DNA of 64,000 nucleotides from Chryseobacterium rhizoplanae (lineage in GTDB: Bacteria > Bacteroidota > Bacteroidia > Flavobacteriales > Weeksellaceae): the NCBI RefSeq assembly GCF_900182655.1, contig NZ_FXTC01000002.1:434001-498000 (forward strand), given 5' to 3'. The position numbers and the translations under genes are program-made. This document shows positions 45,659 through 55,794 of the stretch, piece after piece. Within the stretch, counting starts at the first letter, position 1. The number at the start of each line of letters is the position of its first letter. The notes beneath the pieces are model-generated. The model saw nothing but the letters and a program-made list of their open reading frames with translations, did not search any database and was not told where the DNA came from.

Positions 45659-46217
45659 ATTGTGCTTTTTTTGACATTTTAAATTCTTTTATTTTCTGAA
45701 CAAGCAGTCCTTTTGCACGGTGAAACTGAGATGCAGAAGAATTTTCTGCAATTCCCAGCAGTCCGGCAATCTCCTTATGGCTTTTTTTCTCAAATACAAA
45801 CAGATTGAAAACAGTTCTGTACCCATCAGGAAGAGATTTTATCATCATCATAATATCATCACGAGGAATCTCTTCAAAGTCCGGTTCTTCTTCGTTAGGA
45901 ATATCCGGAAGATCATCTACTTCCACCACAGATTTAAAATCTCCTTTCTGTTTGATATGTTTCAAAGATTCATTGACAGTAATACGCGTCATCCAGGCTT
46001 TCAAAGAACCACTTCCCCTGTACTCAAAAGATTCTATCGAACGGAACATCTTGATAAAACTGTTTTGAAGTACATCATGAACATCTTCTCTCTCAGCCAC
46101 ATAACGGGAGCAGACATAGGACAGATTTCCGGAATAAGCTCCAAAAAGCTCTTTCCAGGCGGCTTCCTCCTTCTTCAAAAGGTGCTTTACCAAAATCTGT
46201 TCTTTACTTTCTTCCAT
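45651..46217 (-). CDS. ECF RNA polymerase sigma factor
   Basis: From the ATG at 46217 this is a sigma-70 family ECF protein of about 188 residues; the open frame extends 27 codons further but that stretch is not sigma-like. Region 2 shows DVLQNSFIKMFRSIESFEYRGSGSLKAWMTRITVNESL. Region 4 shows IKSLPDGYRTVFNLFVFEKKSHKEIAGLLGIAENSSASQ, ending in a typical helix. It overlaps the anti-sigma-like gene, which should hold it at the membrane until a signal is received. Confidence 0.9.
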   Translation of the reverse strand: MEESKEQILVKHLLKKEEAAWKELFGAYSGNLSYVCSRYVAEREDVHDVLQNSFIKMFRSIESFEYRGSGSLKAWMTRITVNESLKHIKQKGDFKSVVEVDDLPDIPNEEEPDFEEIPRDDIMMMIKSLPDGYRTVFNLFVFEKKSHKEIAGLLGIAENSSASQFHRAKGLLVQKIKEFKMSKKAQYE

Positions 46218-46317
46218 ATAATGCTGCTGCCGTATCCTGTTGGATATTATAAAACTGTCAGGCAAAAATAGATTGCATCTTATCAAAGTGCAATCCATTT
46301 ATGATAATATCTATTAA

Positions 46318-46899
46318 TTAATTTTTTATACAGAATGGAAAATTATAATCAATAACAGTATAAGGAGTAACCAGGGTACCATCTACTGTAATTTTTTCGG
46401 CTGTTAGCGCATACCTGAGCGTCTGATCCAAGCCTACATAATATCCTTTTTGCTTTGCTACAAATTCCACGACAGTCTTTTTATTAGCACCATCTACAGG
46501 AATCTGAAGTTCCATAGTCTTGGGAGCAAAAGTCAGTTCTATCACATTATTGCTTGTGTTAATCACTGCAGCATATTTAAGATCATACTTTACTTTTCCC
46601 ATTGTTTTCAAAGCTGCTTCTGCTTTTGCCGGGTCTTTCACTACTGTTTTTACAATTTCTGTAATTGGAAATTCGTCAAATGAGATGGTGTCTTTTTTCA
46701 CCTTGAACTCTTTTATTCCTTCTCTTTTACTGCTTCCCTGCACAATAACCAGCTTCCCTTTATAGTTTCCTTTTAAGTCTTCCATTTTTACAGGAGGGAT
46801 GTCCGGACCATCGTTATCATTACATGAGGATAGGGCAAAAAACCCTGCCAAAACCATTAAAACTGTTATAAAAAATCGGGGTACTGTCAATCTTTTCAT
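46318..46899 (-). CDS. DUF4840-like lipoprotein
   Basis: The ATG at 46899 gives a lipoprotein signal peptide with lipobox ALSSC. The mature part has DLKGNYKGKLVIVQG near its start and DYNFPFCIKN at the end, similar to DUF4840 proteins of Bacteroidota. About 193 residues. It is 101 bases upstream of the sigma gene on the same strand. No function is known. Confidence 0.65.
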   Translation of the reverse strand: MKRLTVPRFFITVLMVLAGFFALSSCNDNDGPDIPPVKMEDLKGNYKGKLVIVQGSSKREGIKEFKVKKDTISFDEFPITEIVKTVVKDPAKAEAALKTMGKVKYDLKYAAVINTSNNVIELTFAPKTMELQIPVDGANKKTVVEFVAKQKGYYVGLDQTLRYALTAEKITVDGTLVTPYTVIDYNFPFCIKN

Positions 46900-47222
46900 T
46901 GCATTATTTTTTTCGTTAAACATTAATTATTTTCGAGTACTCATCTATATAAATCCCTATTTTCAAAAATCTTGCATATATTTTTTAAAAAAAGATGAAT
47001 TTTTTCATAAACCACTGATTTAATGACTGTAAAATTTTAAAAAGTTTTCATCTATAGTTATGAATTCATATTCAAAATCAGAATTTTTCATTTAGCCGGA
47101 GCTTATTATCTGTTTTTCTACCTAATTACCAGTAGAAAAAAAACATGGTTTTTATGTATTGGCAGGATAATCTTTCTCAGACTACATTTGTCCCAACAAT
47201 AAAAGGCAAAATATCAACTGTT

Positions 47223-47705
47223 ATGAAAAAACCAAAGACAAAAAAAATTATTTCGACTTTTTTAATGATCGCAATTGCTGGTGCTGTTTTCTCGGCATGC
47301 AGTAAGGATGATGATTCAGCTGATGCAAAGGCAAACGTGAAATTTACCATTACTGTAAACGGAGCTGATTCTAACGATCAGATTGATTTTCTTGTAAGTG
47401 CCGGAAATCACGATGCCAGCCAGTATGGAAGTACAGTATGGAAAAAGAACGGAGCCACTGAGGGTAATGCCAATACAAGTTCATTAGGAGTAGATGATTT
47501 CACCGGAAATACGAAAACATATGTATTTGAGACTGTGAAACCATTCAACTTTTCAAGCCTTCATGTGGCTATATCCAATTTTGATGGTGCACCTATTTCT
47601 GTAAGTTACAAAGCTGAGGTGAATGGAAGTGTAGAAACTGATGAGAATAAAACCTATGCAGCCGGACAGACATTCATCAAAGATTACTCATACGTAGCAA
47701 AATAG
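47223..47705 (+). CDS. Small lipoprotein of unknown function
   Basis: The ATG at 47223 starts a lipoprotein signal peptide (MKKPKTKKIISTFLMIAIAG, lipobox FSAC). A longer frame begins 26 codons upstream without a signal. The mature part is about 135 residues, beta-rich (VKFTITVNGADSNDQIDFLV), and ends in FIKDYSYVAK. No family is recognised. It is monocistronic, with its own terminator. Confidence 0.6.
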   Translation: MKKPKTKKIISTFLMIAIAGAVFSACSKDDDSADAKANVKFTITVNGADSNDQIDFLVSAGNHDASQYGSTVWKKNGATEGNANTSSLGVDDFTGNTKTYVFETVKPFNFSSLHVAISNFDGAPISVSYKAEVNGSVETDENKTYAAGQTFIKDYSYVAK

Positions 47706-47738
47706 ATTTTATCATATCAAATATTGTTGATAAGTGGG

Positions 47739-47772
47739 AATAAATAGTCATTTTGGCTATTTATTTTTTTTG
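47739..47772 (+). terminator. Rho-independent terminator
   Basis: A 9-bp stem AATAAATAG / CTATTTATT followed by seven T residues, 34 bases after the lipoprotein stop codon. Confidence 0.8.
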
Positions 47773-47800
47773 ATAAAGACAACAAATTATTTTTGGACAC

Positions 47801-47838
47801 AAAAAGGAAGCTACACCATGCAGCTTCCTTTTATTTTT
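47801..47838. terminator. Bidirectional terminator at the end of the RND operon
   Basis: A stem GGAAGCT / AGCTTCC with loop ACACCATGC, T-rich on both outer sides. It lies 12 bases after the efflux operon's last stop and also faces the convergent lipoprotein gene. Confidence 0.75.
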
Positions 47839-47849
47839 CCATTTATATT

Positions 47850-49265
47850 TTACTCTACCCCTCCTCCAAGGGCTCTGTACAGATCTACCTCAGCATTCAA
47901 TCTTTCCAGCGTGACATTAATAGCTTCCAGGTCATTCTGAAGTTTATTATTCTGAGCTGTAATCACTTCAAGATAGGTTGCCATTCCGCTTTTATACAGC
48001 TTCAGTGCATCATTGATTCCTTTATCAAGAATGGCAGTTCTCTGTTCTAAAAGCTGTAATCTTTCTGAAGTGCCTTTAGACCTGGCCATGGCATCGGAAA
48101 CTTCACCCACAGCAGTCATTACAGATTGTTTAAAGTTGATGGCTGCTTTTTCCTGTTCAATCAATGCGGTCTCATAAGCTGTTTTCAGTTGTTTTTTCTG
48201 AAAAATGGGAGCTGCAAGATTTGCAGCAACTGCTTTGGTAATAGATCCGGGAATATCAAACCATGAGCTGAACTTATTGGAGTTTACTCCAATCTGTGGG
48301 CTTAAGCTGATACTCGGATACATGGCTGCTTTTGCCAATCCGGTTTTTGAATTCAGGCTGATAACATTAAATTCTGCCATTTTCAGATCCGGTCTGCGGC
48401 TTAATAGCTGTGCGGGCAATCCTGCAGAAAGTTTATTTTCCGGAATCATTGTTTTAAAGTTTCCTTCTCTTTCTATCTTCGCCGGATATTCTCCGCAAAG
48501 AATGCTCAATGCATTTTCCTGAATGGAAATATTCTGTTTTGCCAAAGGAATCAACAGTTCTGCAGTTTTCTTTTGGGCTTCTGACTGCTGAACGGCCAAT
48601 GAATTAATCTGTCCTGCTGTAAACTGCAGATTCATCATTTTAAGGGTATTGTTACTCAGCTCAATATTCTGCTCTGCTATTTTCAGCTGTTCATCAAGGC
48701 TGATCAGGTTGTAATACGCCTGAGCAACCTGAACCACAATCCTGCTTTTTATTGCATTCAGGTTTTCTTTCTGTCCAAAATATTCTGCTGCCGCGGATTC
48801 TTTCTGCATTTTAGCCTTTCCCCAGATATCTATTTCCCAGGAAAGCCTCAGTGCAGCACTAAAGTCATCCATATATTTTGTCCCTACAAACTGCTCATTC
48901 AAAGATCCGTTAAGGGTATTTTTGGAGGCCCAGCTTCTGTTGGCTCCTGCAGTGAGGTCTAGTGTTGGCATCAGACCTAGCTTAGCCTGCTTATAGATCA
49001 GATCCAGCTGTTCAATATTTTTCAGAGCAACACTCACTTCATTATTTCTGGAAAGGGCTTTATCTATTAATCCAATCAGTTTAGGGTCTTTGAAAAAGGT
49101 TTTCCACGGAAGCACTACCGTATCTCCTGTTACCTGTACAGATTCTTTGTACGTTTCAGGAACCTGAAGGTCTGTTCTTGTATATTTTTTCCCTACGGCA
49201 CAAGACACCAGCAGAGAAGCCATTGCGCCTGAAATAAGGAAGTTCTTTATATTAAATATTCTCAT
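47850..49265 (-). CDS. RND efflux outer-membrane lipoprotein (NodT/OprM family)
   Basis: A 471-residue TolC-like channel. The signal ends in lipobox LVSC; the mature part starts AVGKKYTRTDLQVPETYKES. Two OEP repeats follow: LSRNNEVSVALKNIEQLDLIYKQAK and LLSRRPDLKMAEFNVISLNS. The C-terminal helix contains SGMATYLEVITAQN. It trimerises to form the exit duct of the tripartite pump. It overlaps the pump gene by 14 bases. Confidence 0.92.
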   Translation of the reverse strand: MRIFNIKNFLISGAMASLLVSCAVGKKYTRTDLQVPETYKESVQVTGDTVVLPWKTFFKDPKLIGLIDKALSRNNEVSVALKNIEQLDLIYKQAKLGLMPTLDLTAGANRSWASKNTLNGSLNEQFVGTKYMDDFSAALRLSWEIDIWGKAKMQKESAAAEYFGQKENLNAIKSRIVVQVAQAYYNLISLDEQLKIAEQNIELSNNTLKMMNLQFTAGQINSLAVQQSEAQKKTAELLIPLAKQNISIQENALSILCGEYPAKIEREGNFKTMIPENKLSAGLPAQLLSRRPDLKMAEFNVISLNSKTGLAKAAMYPSISLSPQIGVNSNKFSSWFDIPGSITKAVAANLAAPIFQKKQLKTAYETALIEQEKAAINFKQSVMTAVGEVSDAMARSKGTSERLQLLEQRTAILDKGINDALKLYKSGMATYLEVITAQNNKLQNDLEAINVTLERLNAEVDLYRALGGGVE

Positions 49266-52200
49266 TTGTCAATTGATTTTCTATCGTATTGTACTTCTTT
49301 TTGGTAGAGAATTTCTCATCCAGATACTGGAAGAACATGTAGAGTACAGGAATTACAAAAACTCCCAAAACCACTCCACTCAGCATTCCCATGGCTGCAC
49401 TTGTACTGATTGATTTGTTTCCTGAAGCCATTCCTCCTGAAGAGATCATCAGCGGAACCATTCCCACAATAAAGGCTAATGAAGTCATGATAATCGGACG
49501 TAATCTCGCCTTCGCCCCTTCCAGTGCAGAATCAAGGATTGAAAATCCTGCTTTTCTCCTTTGGATGGCAAATTCAACAATCAGAATTGCATTTTTGGCT
49601 AATAAACCAATAAGCATAATCAATCCTACCTGTACATAAATATTGTTATCCAAACCAATGGCTTTTATTCCTAAAAACGCTCCTACAATTCCCGTTGGAA
49701 TGGAAAGCATTACTGCCAGAGGAAGGATATAACTTTCATATTGAGCGGCCAATAAAAGATATACGAAAAGCAAGCATAAACCGAAGATGGCGATCGTCTG
49801 ATTTCCTGCCGATTTCTCTTCCAGGCTCAGCCCTGTCCATTCGTAGCTGTAGTCAGAAGGTAATTTGCTTAAGGTGTGTTCCAGTTTACCCATCAATTCT
49901 CCATTACTTACTCCGGGTTTTGGAGACACGTTAATGTTTAATGAATTATAAAGGTTATAACGCTGAACGGATTCCGGACCGTAAACTTTTTTCAAAGTGA
50001 TCAGTGTGTTTACCGGAACCATATCTCCTTTTTCATTCTTTACGAAAATATCATTGAAGGCTTGTTCATCCATCCTGAAAACTCCGTCCGCTTTAATATT
50101 TACTCTGTAAAATTTCCCGAATCTTGAGAAATTCTGAGACTGGTCTCCTGAAAAATACGTTTGAACAGTTCCCAACAGGTTTGAAATACTTACTCCTAAT
50201 TGTTTTGCTTTATCTTCATTTACTTCAAGCTCCATCTGAGGATAATCTGCTCTGAACATCGTATAGGCAAATGCTACTTCCGGAACCTGCATCAGCTGAC
50301 CAATTAATTCATCCGCTTTAGCTTTAAGAACCTGAGGATCTCTACCCATACGGTCCTGAAGTACAATCTCTGCATCATTCGTCATTCCGTATCCTTCTAC
50401 CGGAGGCATTCTGAACGTCATCACGCTTCCTTCTTTGATCACGCCTAATTTTGCACTGGCCATATCTACCACCTCCTGGATATCCTGTACTTCACCTCTT
50501 TCTTTTTTAGGTTTCAGCTTAACAAATCCCATGGCATACGCCGGTCCTGCACTGTTACTAAGCAAGTTGTAGCCTGTAATAGAAGTATTTTCCTTCACGG
50601 CTTCTACTCCTTTTAAGATTTCATTGATCTTGTTGGAAACTTCCGTAGTTTTTGTCAATGCTGTTCCCGGAGGCATACTTAAAGTGTACATAAAGAATCC
50701 GTCATCTTCCATCGGTACAAAACTTTTAGGAGTGCTAGACATCAGCCATCCTGCAACACCGATCACTGCTACGATTAATCCTCCTGCAATCCACTTACGC
50801 CCTATTAAAAATCTAACACCTTTCGCATAACGGTTCGTCATATTATTAAATCCGGCATTGAATGCAACAGCAAACCTTTGCCCGAATCCTTTTGGCTTTT
50901 CTCCTTCTCCTGCATGGTTATTTTTCAAAAATACAGCACATAAAGCAGGCGTTAATGTCAAGGCATTGACAGCCGAAATAATAATTGCGATGGCCAATGT
51001 ATAGGCAAACTGCTTATAGAATAATCCTGCTGAACCGGACATAAATCCGATTGGAATAAATACTGCAGACATCACCAAAGTAATGGAAATTACAGCTCCC
51101 GTGATCTCACTCATCGCTTTATGAGTGGCCTCTCTTCCTGAAAGATTAGTTCCTTCCATATTACTGTGGACAGCTTCCACCACCACAATGGCATCATCCA
51201 CCACAATACCGATGGCCAGTACGAGGGCAAAAAGCGTCAGTACGTTGATAGTAAATCCTAAGACTAAAAGGAAGAAGAAAGTACCGATAATTGCTACAGG
51301 AACTGCCACTGCCGGGATAATCGTAGATCTGAAATCCTGTAAGAAGATAAATACTACAATAAAAACCAGGATAAATGCTTCTATTAAAGTAGATTTTACC
51401 TGTCCTGTAGCTTCATCCAGTCTTTCTTTGGTACTCATTACACTTGTGTATTTGATACCTGGAGGGAATGATTTTGATAGCTGATCAAGGGCTTTGTTTA
51501 CACCTATTTCAATCTGATTGGCATTGGATCCTGTAGTCTGCATGATGGCTACAGTAACTGCATTTTTCCCATTGGAAAGATTATCTCCCGTATTTGAAAT
51601 GGCTCCGAATTCTACACGGGCTACATCTTTAAGCCTGATGACCTGGCTTCCGGTATTTTTAACAATAATATTTTCATATTGCTCTGGCTTGTTCTTTTTT
51701 CCTTTATATCGTATTACATATTCTAAGGCCGCATCAGATTCTTCTCCAAGTTTACCCGGAGCAGATTCTAAACTGTGGTCTGCAATCGCTCTGGAAACAT
51801 CCGCAGGTTCCAATCCATAAGAGGACATTTTCTGAGGGTTAAGCCATATTCTCATGGAATAATCCTTCAACCCGAAAACCATGGCCTGTCCTACTCCTTT
51901 TACCCTTTTGACCTGTGGAATAAGGTTAATATTCGCGTAGTTCTGAAGGAAAGTTTCATCATATTGTTTGTTATCTTCCGTATAAATATTGAAAATCAAT
52001 ACCATACTGTTCTGCTGCTTGGAGGTGGTCAGTCCCATTCTCACTACCTCCTGTGGAAGTATCGGAGTGGCCTGCTGAACCCTGTTTTGCACATTTACAG
52101 CAGCCTGATCGGCATTTACTCCCTGCTTGAATATAATGGAAATGGAGAATGTTCCGTCATTACTCGCAGTAGATTTCATGTATTCCATGTCTTCTACTCC

Positions 52201-52410
52201 ATTGATCTGTTCTTCCAATGGAGTTACCACGGAACGGATCACGGTCTCACTGTTTCCCCCCGGATAAGATCCTGAAACGGTGATGGTAGGCGGAGAAATA
52301 TCCGGGAATCTGGTCACCGCAAGCTGGTTTAATCCTATGATCCCTAAAATCACGATGATAAGGGATATTACCGTCGCCAGTACCGGACGGTCTATTATTT
52401 TTTTTAACAT
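49252..52410 (-). CDS. RND efflux pump, HAE1/AcrB type
   Basis: A 1052-residue proton-driven inner-membrane transporter. The family start MLKKIIDRPVLATVISLIIV and VTRFPDISPPTITVSGSYPG are present. Two sets of membrane helices flank periplasmic porter loops. TM4 carries the DD pair in LAIGIVVDDAIVVVEAV, used in proton relay; the second half holds GLLAKNAILIVEFA. The hydrophobic-and-amphiphilic efflux (HAE1) subclass fits. It is the second gene of the operon, 29 bases after the adaptor. Confidence 0.95.
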   Translation of the reverse strand: MLKKIIDRPVLATVISLIIVILGIIGLNQLAVTRFPDISPPTITVSGSYPGGNSETVIRSVVTPLEEQINGVEDMEYMKSTASNDGTFSISIIFKQGVNADQAAVNVQNRVQQATPILPQEVVRMGLTTSKQQNSMVLIFNIYTEDNKQYDETFLQNYANINLIPQVKRVKGVGQAMVFGLKDYSMRIWLNPQKMSSYGLEPADVSRAIADHSLESAPGKLGEESDAALEYVIRYKGKKNKPEQYENIIVKNTGSQVIRLKDVARVEFGAISNTGDNLSNGKNAVTVAIMQTTGSNANQIEIGVNKALDQLSKSFPPGIKYTSVMSTKERLDEATGQVKSTLIEAFILVFIVVFIFLQDFRSTIIPAVAVPVAIIGTFFFLLVLGFTINVLTLFALVLAIGIVVDDAIVVVEAVHSNMEGTNLSGREATHKAMSEITGAVISITLVMSAVFIPIGFMSGSAGLFYKQFAYTLAIAIIISAVNALTLTPALCAVFLKNNHAGEGEKPKGFGQRFAVAFNAGFNNMTNRYAKGVRFLIGRKWIAGGLIVAVIGVAGWLMSSTPKSFVPMEDDGFFMYTLSMPPGTALTKTTEVSNKINEILKGVEAVKENTSITGYNLLSNSAGPAYAMGFVKLKPKKERGEVQDIQEVVDMASAKLGVIKEGSVMTFRMPPVEGYGMTNDAEIVLQDRMGRDPQVLKAKADELIGQLMQVPEVAFAYTMFRADYPQMELEVNEDKAKQLGVSISNLLGTVQTYFSGDQSQNFSRFGKFYRVNIKADGVFRMDEQAFNDIFVKNEKGDMVPVNTLITLKKVYGPESVQRYNLYNSLNINVSPKPGVSNGELMGKLEHTLSKLPSDYSYEWTGLSLEEKSAGNQTIAIFGLCLLFVYLLLAAQYESYILPLAVMLSIPTGIVGAFLGIKAIGLDNNIYVQVGLIMLIGLLAKNAILIVEFAIQRRKAGFSILDSALEGAKARLRPIIMTSLAFIVGMVPLMISSGGMASGNKSISTSAAMGMLSGVVLGVFVIPVLYMFFQYLDEKFSTKKKYNTIENQLTNENI

Positions 52411-52439
52411 TTTTGAATTTTCTAAGAATGGTTATACAA

Positions 52440-53561
52440 CTATTTCAAAGGAACTGTTGTGGCAACAACCTGTGCTCCATCGGTAAGGGCATCAATTCTG
52501 TTGACGGCAATCTTATCTCCCGCATTCACTCCTTCTTTGATAAAATAATCCTGAGATGTGCTTCCAGAAACTGTAATCTGAGTCATTTTCACTTTATCCT
52601 TACCATTCAGTTTATAAACAAAGAATCTGTCCTGAATATCTTTTACAGAGGTTTTCGGAAGCTTGATCACCCCATTTAATGCATTATGAATCATTACTCT
52701 AGCTGTTCCTCCGGCTCTTAATAATTTATCAGGATTTTGAAAAACAGCTTTCATCTGAATACTTCCTGTATTTCTGTCGAAGTTTCCGCTGGCATTTTCA
52801 AGTTTTCCTTTAAGAGAATAGGTGGAACCATCTGCAAGGATAAGTTCTACATCTTCTGTAGTATTCCCTGATACTGCAGCTTTACTATGAGCGATAAAAT
52901 CAGCCTCATTCATTGAGAAATACACGTTCACACTGTTTATACTTGAAAGCGTTGTCAATGGAGCGGCATCAGAAGGACTGATAAGATTTCCTACCCTGTT
53001 TGGAATTCTTCCTATGTATCCGCTCACAGGAGCTTTAATGTAAGTAAAATTGGCATTGATCTTTGATGAACCTAAAGAAGACTGTGCCTGCGCTACTTGT
53101 GCTGAAGCAGCTTTATAGCTTGCCTGAGCTGTTTTCAGCTGCATATCTGAAACTACTTTTCCTTCCACAAGAGGTTTTAGCTTTTCTACTTCCAATCTTG
53201 CTGTTTCCTGGGCTGCCATAGCTGATTTCAGAGCGGCTTCATTCGTATTTACCTGCTCGTTGTATACTGAAGGATTTATTCTGAAAAGGGTCTGTCCTTT
53301 ACTTACATACTGCCCTTCTTTGATATATACTGCTTCCAGATAACCTGTTACCTGTGCTTTAATATCTACATTATCCTGTCCTTCTATGCTTCCCGGATAT
53401 CCTGTAGACACATCTGCATCTCCGGTTTTCACCTGGATAAAATCTGTAGGTAATGCCTGCTGCATCTGCTGAGCGTTTTCCTGACCATTCCCGGAACTGC
53501 ACGAATACAGTATTGCTGCTGCCATAAGTGAAAGTACCAGATATCCTTTTCTGTAATTCAT
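52440..53561 (-). CDS. RND periplasmic adaptor (MexA/AcrA family)
   Basis: A 373-residue lipoprotein (lipobox YSCS, residues 17-21) bridging the pump and outer-membrane channel. The biotinyl-lipoyl motif halves are SIEGQDNVDIKAQVTGYLE and YIKAPVSGYIGRIP, with an alpha-hairpin between (ALKSAMAAQETARLEVEKL). The beta-barrel and membrane-proximal domains complete the usual order. It is the first gene of the efflux operon; the two-component genes next to it on the same strand suggest regulation by them. Confidence 0.92.
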   Translation of the reverse strand: MNYRKGYLVLSLMAAAILYSCSSGNGQENAQQMQQALPTDFIQVKTGDADVSTGYPGSIEGQDNVDIKAQVTGYLEAVYIKEGQYVSKGQTLFRINPSVYNEQVNTNEAALKSAMAAQETARLEVEKLKPLVEGKVVSDMQLKTAQASYKAASAQVAQAQSSLGSSKINANFTYIKAPVSGYIGRIPNRVGNLISPSDAAPLTTLSSINSVNVYFSMNEADFIAHSKAAVSGNTTEDVELILADGSTYSLKGKLENASGNFDRNTGSIQMKAVFQNPDKLLRAGGTARVMIHNALNGVIKLPKTSVKDIQDRFFVYKLNGKDKVKMTQITVSGSTSQDYFIKEGVNAGDKIAVNRIDALTDGAQVVATTVPLK

Positions 53562-53783
53562 AATATGAGTTTTTAAATTTTACAGGAGCAAAATAACTTC
53601 ATATAATAAGGATATTCATTCAGAAGTTGGGTGAAGCGTAGTTAATCGGGGGTGAAGCGTATGATAGTAAAAATGAAGGGGAAACAGCTATTTCCCTTTA
53701 TAAATATGATAAAAAAAGATATTTTCCGAATAAAAATAAGTGCTTACTTGCTAAGGATAAATTAATCAATTTCACAAGTAATG

Positions 53784-53815
53784 CAAAAAAGACTGCCTTG
53801 TCTGAAAAGCAGTCT
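53784..53815 (-). terminator. Terminator after the LytTR regulator gene
   Basis: On the minus strand, stem AGACTGC / GCAGTCT followed by TTTTTT. It lies 18 bases beyond the stop of the LytTR regulator, separating it from the RND operon. Confidence 0.75.
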
Positions 53816-53832
53816 CGTTTGTATTTTTGAGA

Positions 53833-54597
53833 TTAATAATCCATCCAGGATTTAAAAATAGAAGCTTTTTCACGGCTTACAATCACTTCCATATCAGGTT
53901 GTTTTCTCAGTTCCAGCTTCAGTTTTCCGTTAAAATGATTAAAAATCTGCTTCACGGAATTAATGTGAATAATAAATTGTCTGTTAGCCCGGAAAAAGAA
54001 TTTGGGATCCAGCTGTTTTTCAAGCTCTTCCAACGTTTGTGGAACATTCTCAACCACTCCGGTATTCAGCATGGCTTTACTGATTCCCAATTCGGTATAA
54101 AAGTATAGGATATCTTCTGCCAGAACGGTTTTATATCCGTCTCTGTGGGCGATGAGAAAACGTTTTCTGTAGTCTTTTGGCTGAATATAATTCAATAGTC
54201 CTTCAATAGCTGTTCCTACTACCGGAACAGCTTCCATAAAGGTTTCATAACGCTTTAAAGCAGCATCGAGCTCTTCTTCTTCAATAGGTTTCAAAAGGTA
54301 ATCTACACTGTTGTATTTAAATGCCTGTACTGCATATTCATCGTATGCTGTGGTGAATATAACTGCACTTTTCACCTCATGCTTGTTGAATATTTCAAAG
54401 CTGATCCCATCTGCAAGACGGACATCCATCATGATAACATCCGGAACGACATTATTTTCCAGCCAATGTACTGTTGAGGTAATCGAGTCTTCTACAGACA
54501 GGATTTCGATATGGGGTCTTAACTTCAGCAACAGTCTTTTCAACCTATCGGCATTGGGCCTTTCATCCTCAACTATTAAAATCTTATTAATCTTCAT
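53833..54597 (-). CDS. LytTR response regulator
   Basis: A 254-residue regulator. The receiver domain (about residues 5-120) has the acidic pair VEDERPN, the phospho-acceptor Asp in DVIMMDVRLADG and the Lys in YLLKPIE. The LytTR DNA-binding domain (about 140-250) includes EDILYFYTELGIS and FFRANRQFIIHINSV. It is cotranscribed with the kinase gene upstream (ATGA overlap). It probably controls the adjacent RND efflux operon, by position. Confidence 0.92.
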   Translation of the reverse strand: MKINKILIVEDERPNADRLKRLLLKLRPHIEILSVEDSITSTVHWLENNVVPDVIMMDVRLADGISFEIFNKHEVKSAVIFTTAYDEYAVQAFKYNSVDYLLKPIEEEELDAALKRYETFMEAVPVVGTAIEGLLNYIQPKDYRKRFLIAHRDGYKTVLAEDILYFYTELGISKAMLNTGVVENVPQTLEELEKQLDPKFFFRANRQFIIHINSVKQIFNHFNGKLKLELRKQPDMEVIVSREKASIFKSWMDY

Positions 54598-55712
54598 ATC
54601 AATGGAAGTTTTACAATAAATTTATCTTCAGTTTTTTCAATCACAGGCTTAGGATATCCTAAGATTTCGTACCGTGCAACAATGTTGGTAAGCCCTACTC
54701 CGGAGGAATCCGGCTTATTGATCAAAGGCAGGAACGTATTGGATACCACAAGTTCGCCATTGGAGTTTGTATAAACCTGTATTTCCAAAGGATTTACCTT
54801 TGAAGTCTGGTTATGTTTAATGGCATTTTCAACCAATAATTGTAAAGATAACGGAAGGGTATACATGGATCTGTATTCTTCTTTAATATCTATTTTAAAG
54901 ACAACGCCTTCACCAATTCTTTTTTCGATCAGAAAGATATAGGATTCTAAAAATTTCAACTCCTCTTCTACTGCAATGATGTCTTTTTTGGAATTGACCA
55001 ACAAATATCTGTATACTCTGGCAAACTTCTCTGAATATTCATAGCCTAACTGCTGGTCTTCCAGAATAAGTTCGGACAGTACACTTAAGTTATTGAAAAT
55101 AAAGTGAGGATCAATCTGCAGCTTCAGCGCCTGAAGTTCTGCAGCCATAGCAGCCTGCTTATGTTTGGATGCTCTTATTTTATGCTGAGCGGCTTCTACA
55201 GCAGTTTTTTTCCAGTTTTCCAATAAATAATCCACGGTATTAAATGCGCTGATAATCAACGATATTACAATATTGGTTGCAATCCATTGTCCCAGCAGTG
55301 TATATTCTTTTCGGGAATCCATTTCTGGTAATGTCACTGAGGTACAGTCTACTATGGCATTGATTATAATCACAATCATTACACTTCCCACGATCTGGAG
55401 CAGGCACTGAATAAACAGTCGTTTTACAGTTCTGTTTCTCCAGGGAAGCCACTTATTGAGCGTTCTGTCTATAAATATACTTACCTCTGAAATAATGATA
55501 GAAAAAAAGATAATCCATGTGGCATCTTCCAGAATCATTTTTAGCGGAGCATCAAGATAGCCTTTCCAAACAGGATCAAAGGGATCAATAAGATAGGAAA
55601 AAACACAGAAAGTAACCACTGCAACGGCCCAGATTACGAGCCTTCTTTTCATGGTAGAAAGAATCTTCTTATTCCGTACTATATTTTTCCTGATGGTAGA
55701 AATTCTATTCAT
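54594..55712 (-). CDS. LytS-like membrane histidine kinase
   Basis: A 372-residue sensor with four hydrophobic segments in the first ~165 residues and then a His_kinase domain: phospho-acceptor His in QIDPHFIFNNLSVLSEL (about 205). The ATP-binding N box is QLLVENAIKHNQTS, and a late GVGLTNIVARYEILG G box follows. It has no periplasmic sensor domain, as in most Bacteroidota LytS-type kinases. A start at the Met about 20 codons downstream is also possible. Confidence 0.9.
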   Translation of the reverse strand: MNRISTIRKNIVRNKKILSTMKRRLVIWAVAVVTFCVFSYLIDPFDPVWKGYLDAPLKMILEDATWIIFFSIIISEVSIFIDRTLNKWLPWRNRTVKRLFIQCLLQIVGSVMIVIIINAIVDCTSVTLPEMDSRKEYTLLGQWIATNIVISLIISAFNTVDYLLENWKKTAVEAAQHKIRASKHKQAAMAAELQALKLQIDPHFIFNNLSVLSELILEDQQLGYEYSEKFARVYRYLLVNSKKDIIAVEEELKFLESYIFLIEKRIGEGVVFKIDIKEEYRSMYTLPLSLQLLVENAIKHNQTSKVNPLEIQVYTNSNGELVVSNTFLPLINKPDSSGVGLTNIVARYEILGYPKPVIEKTEDKFIVKLPLI

Positions 55713-55794
55713 ATCCGGGAGTTGTGAATGTAAATATAGAAATAGATTTTATATGAGTATTCTCTATTTTAAACGAGACCGCCAAAACCGTCCC

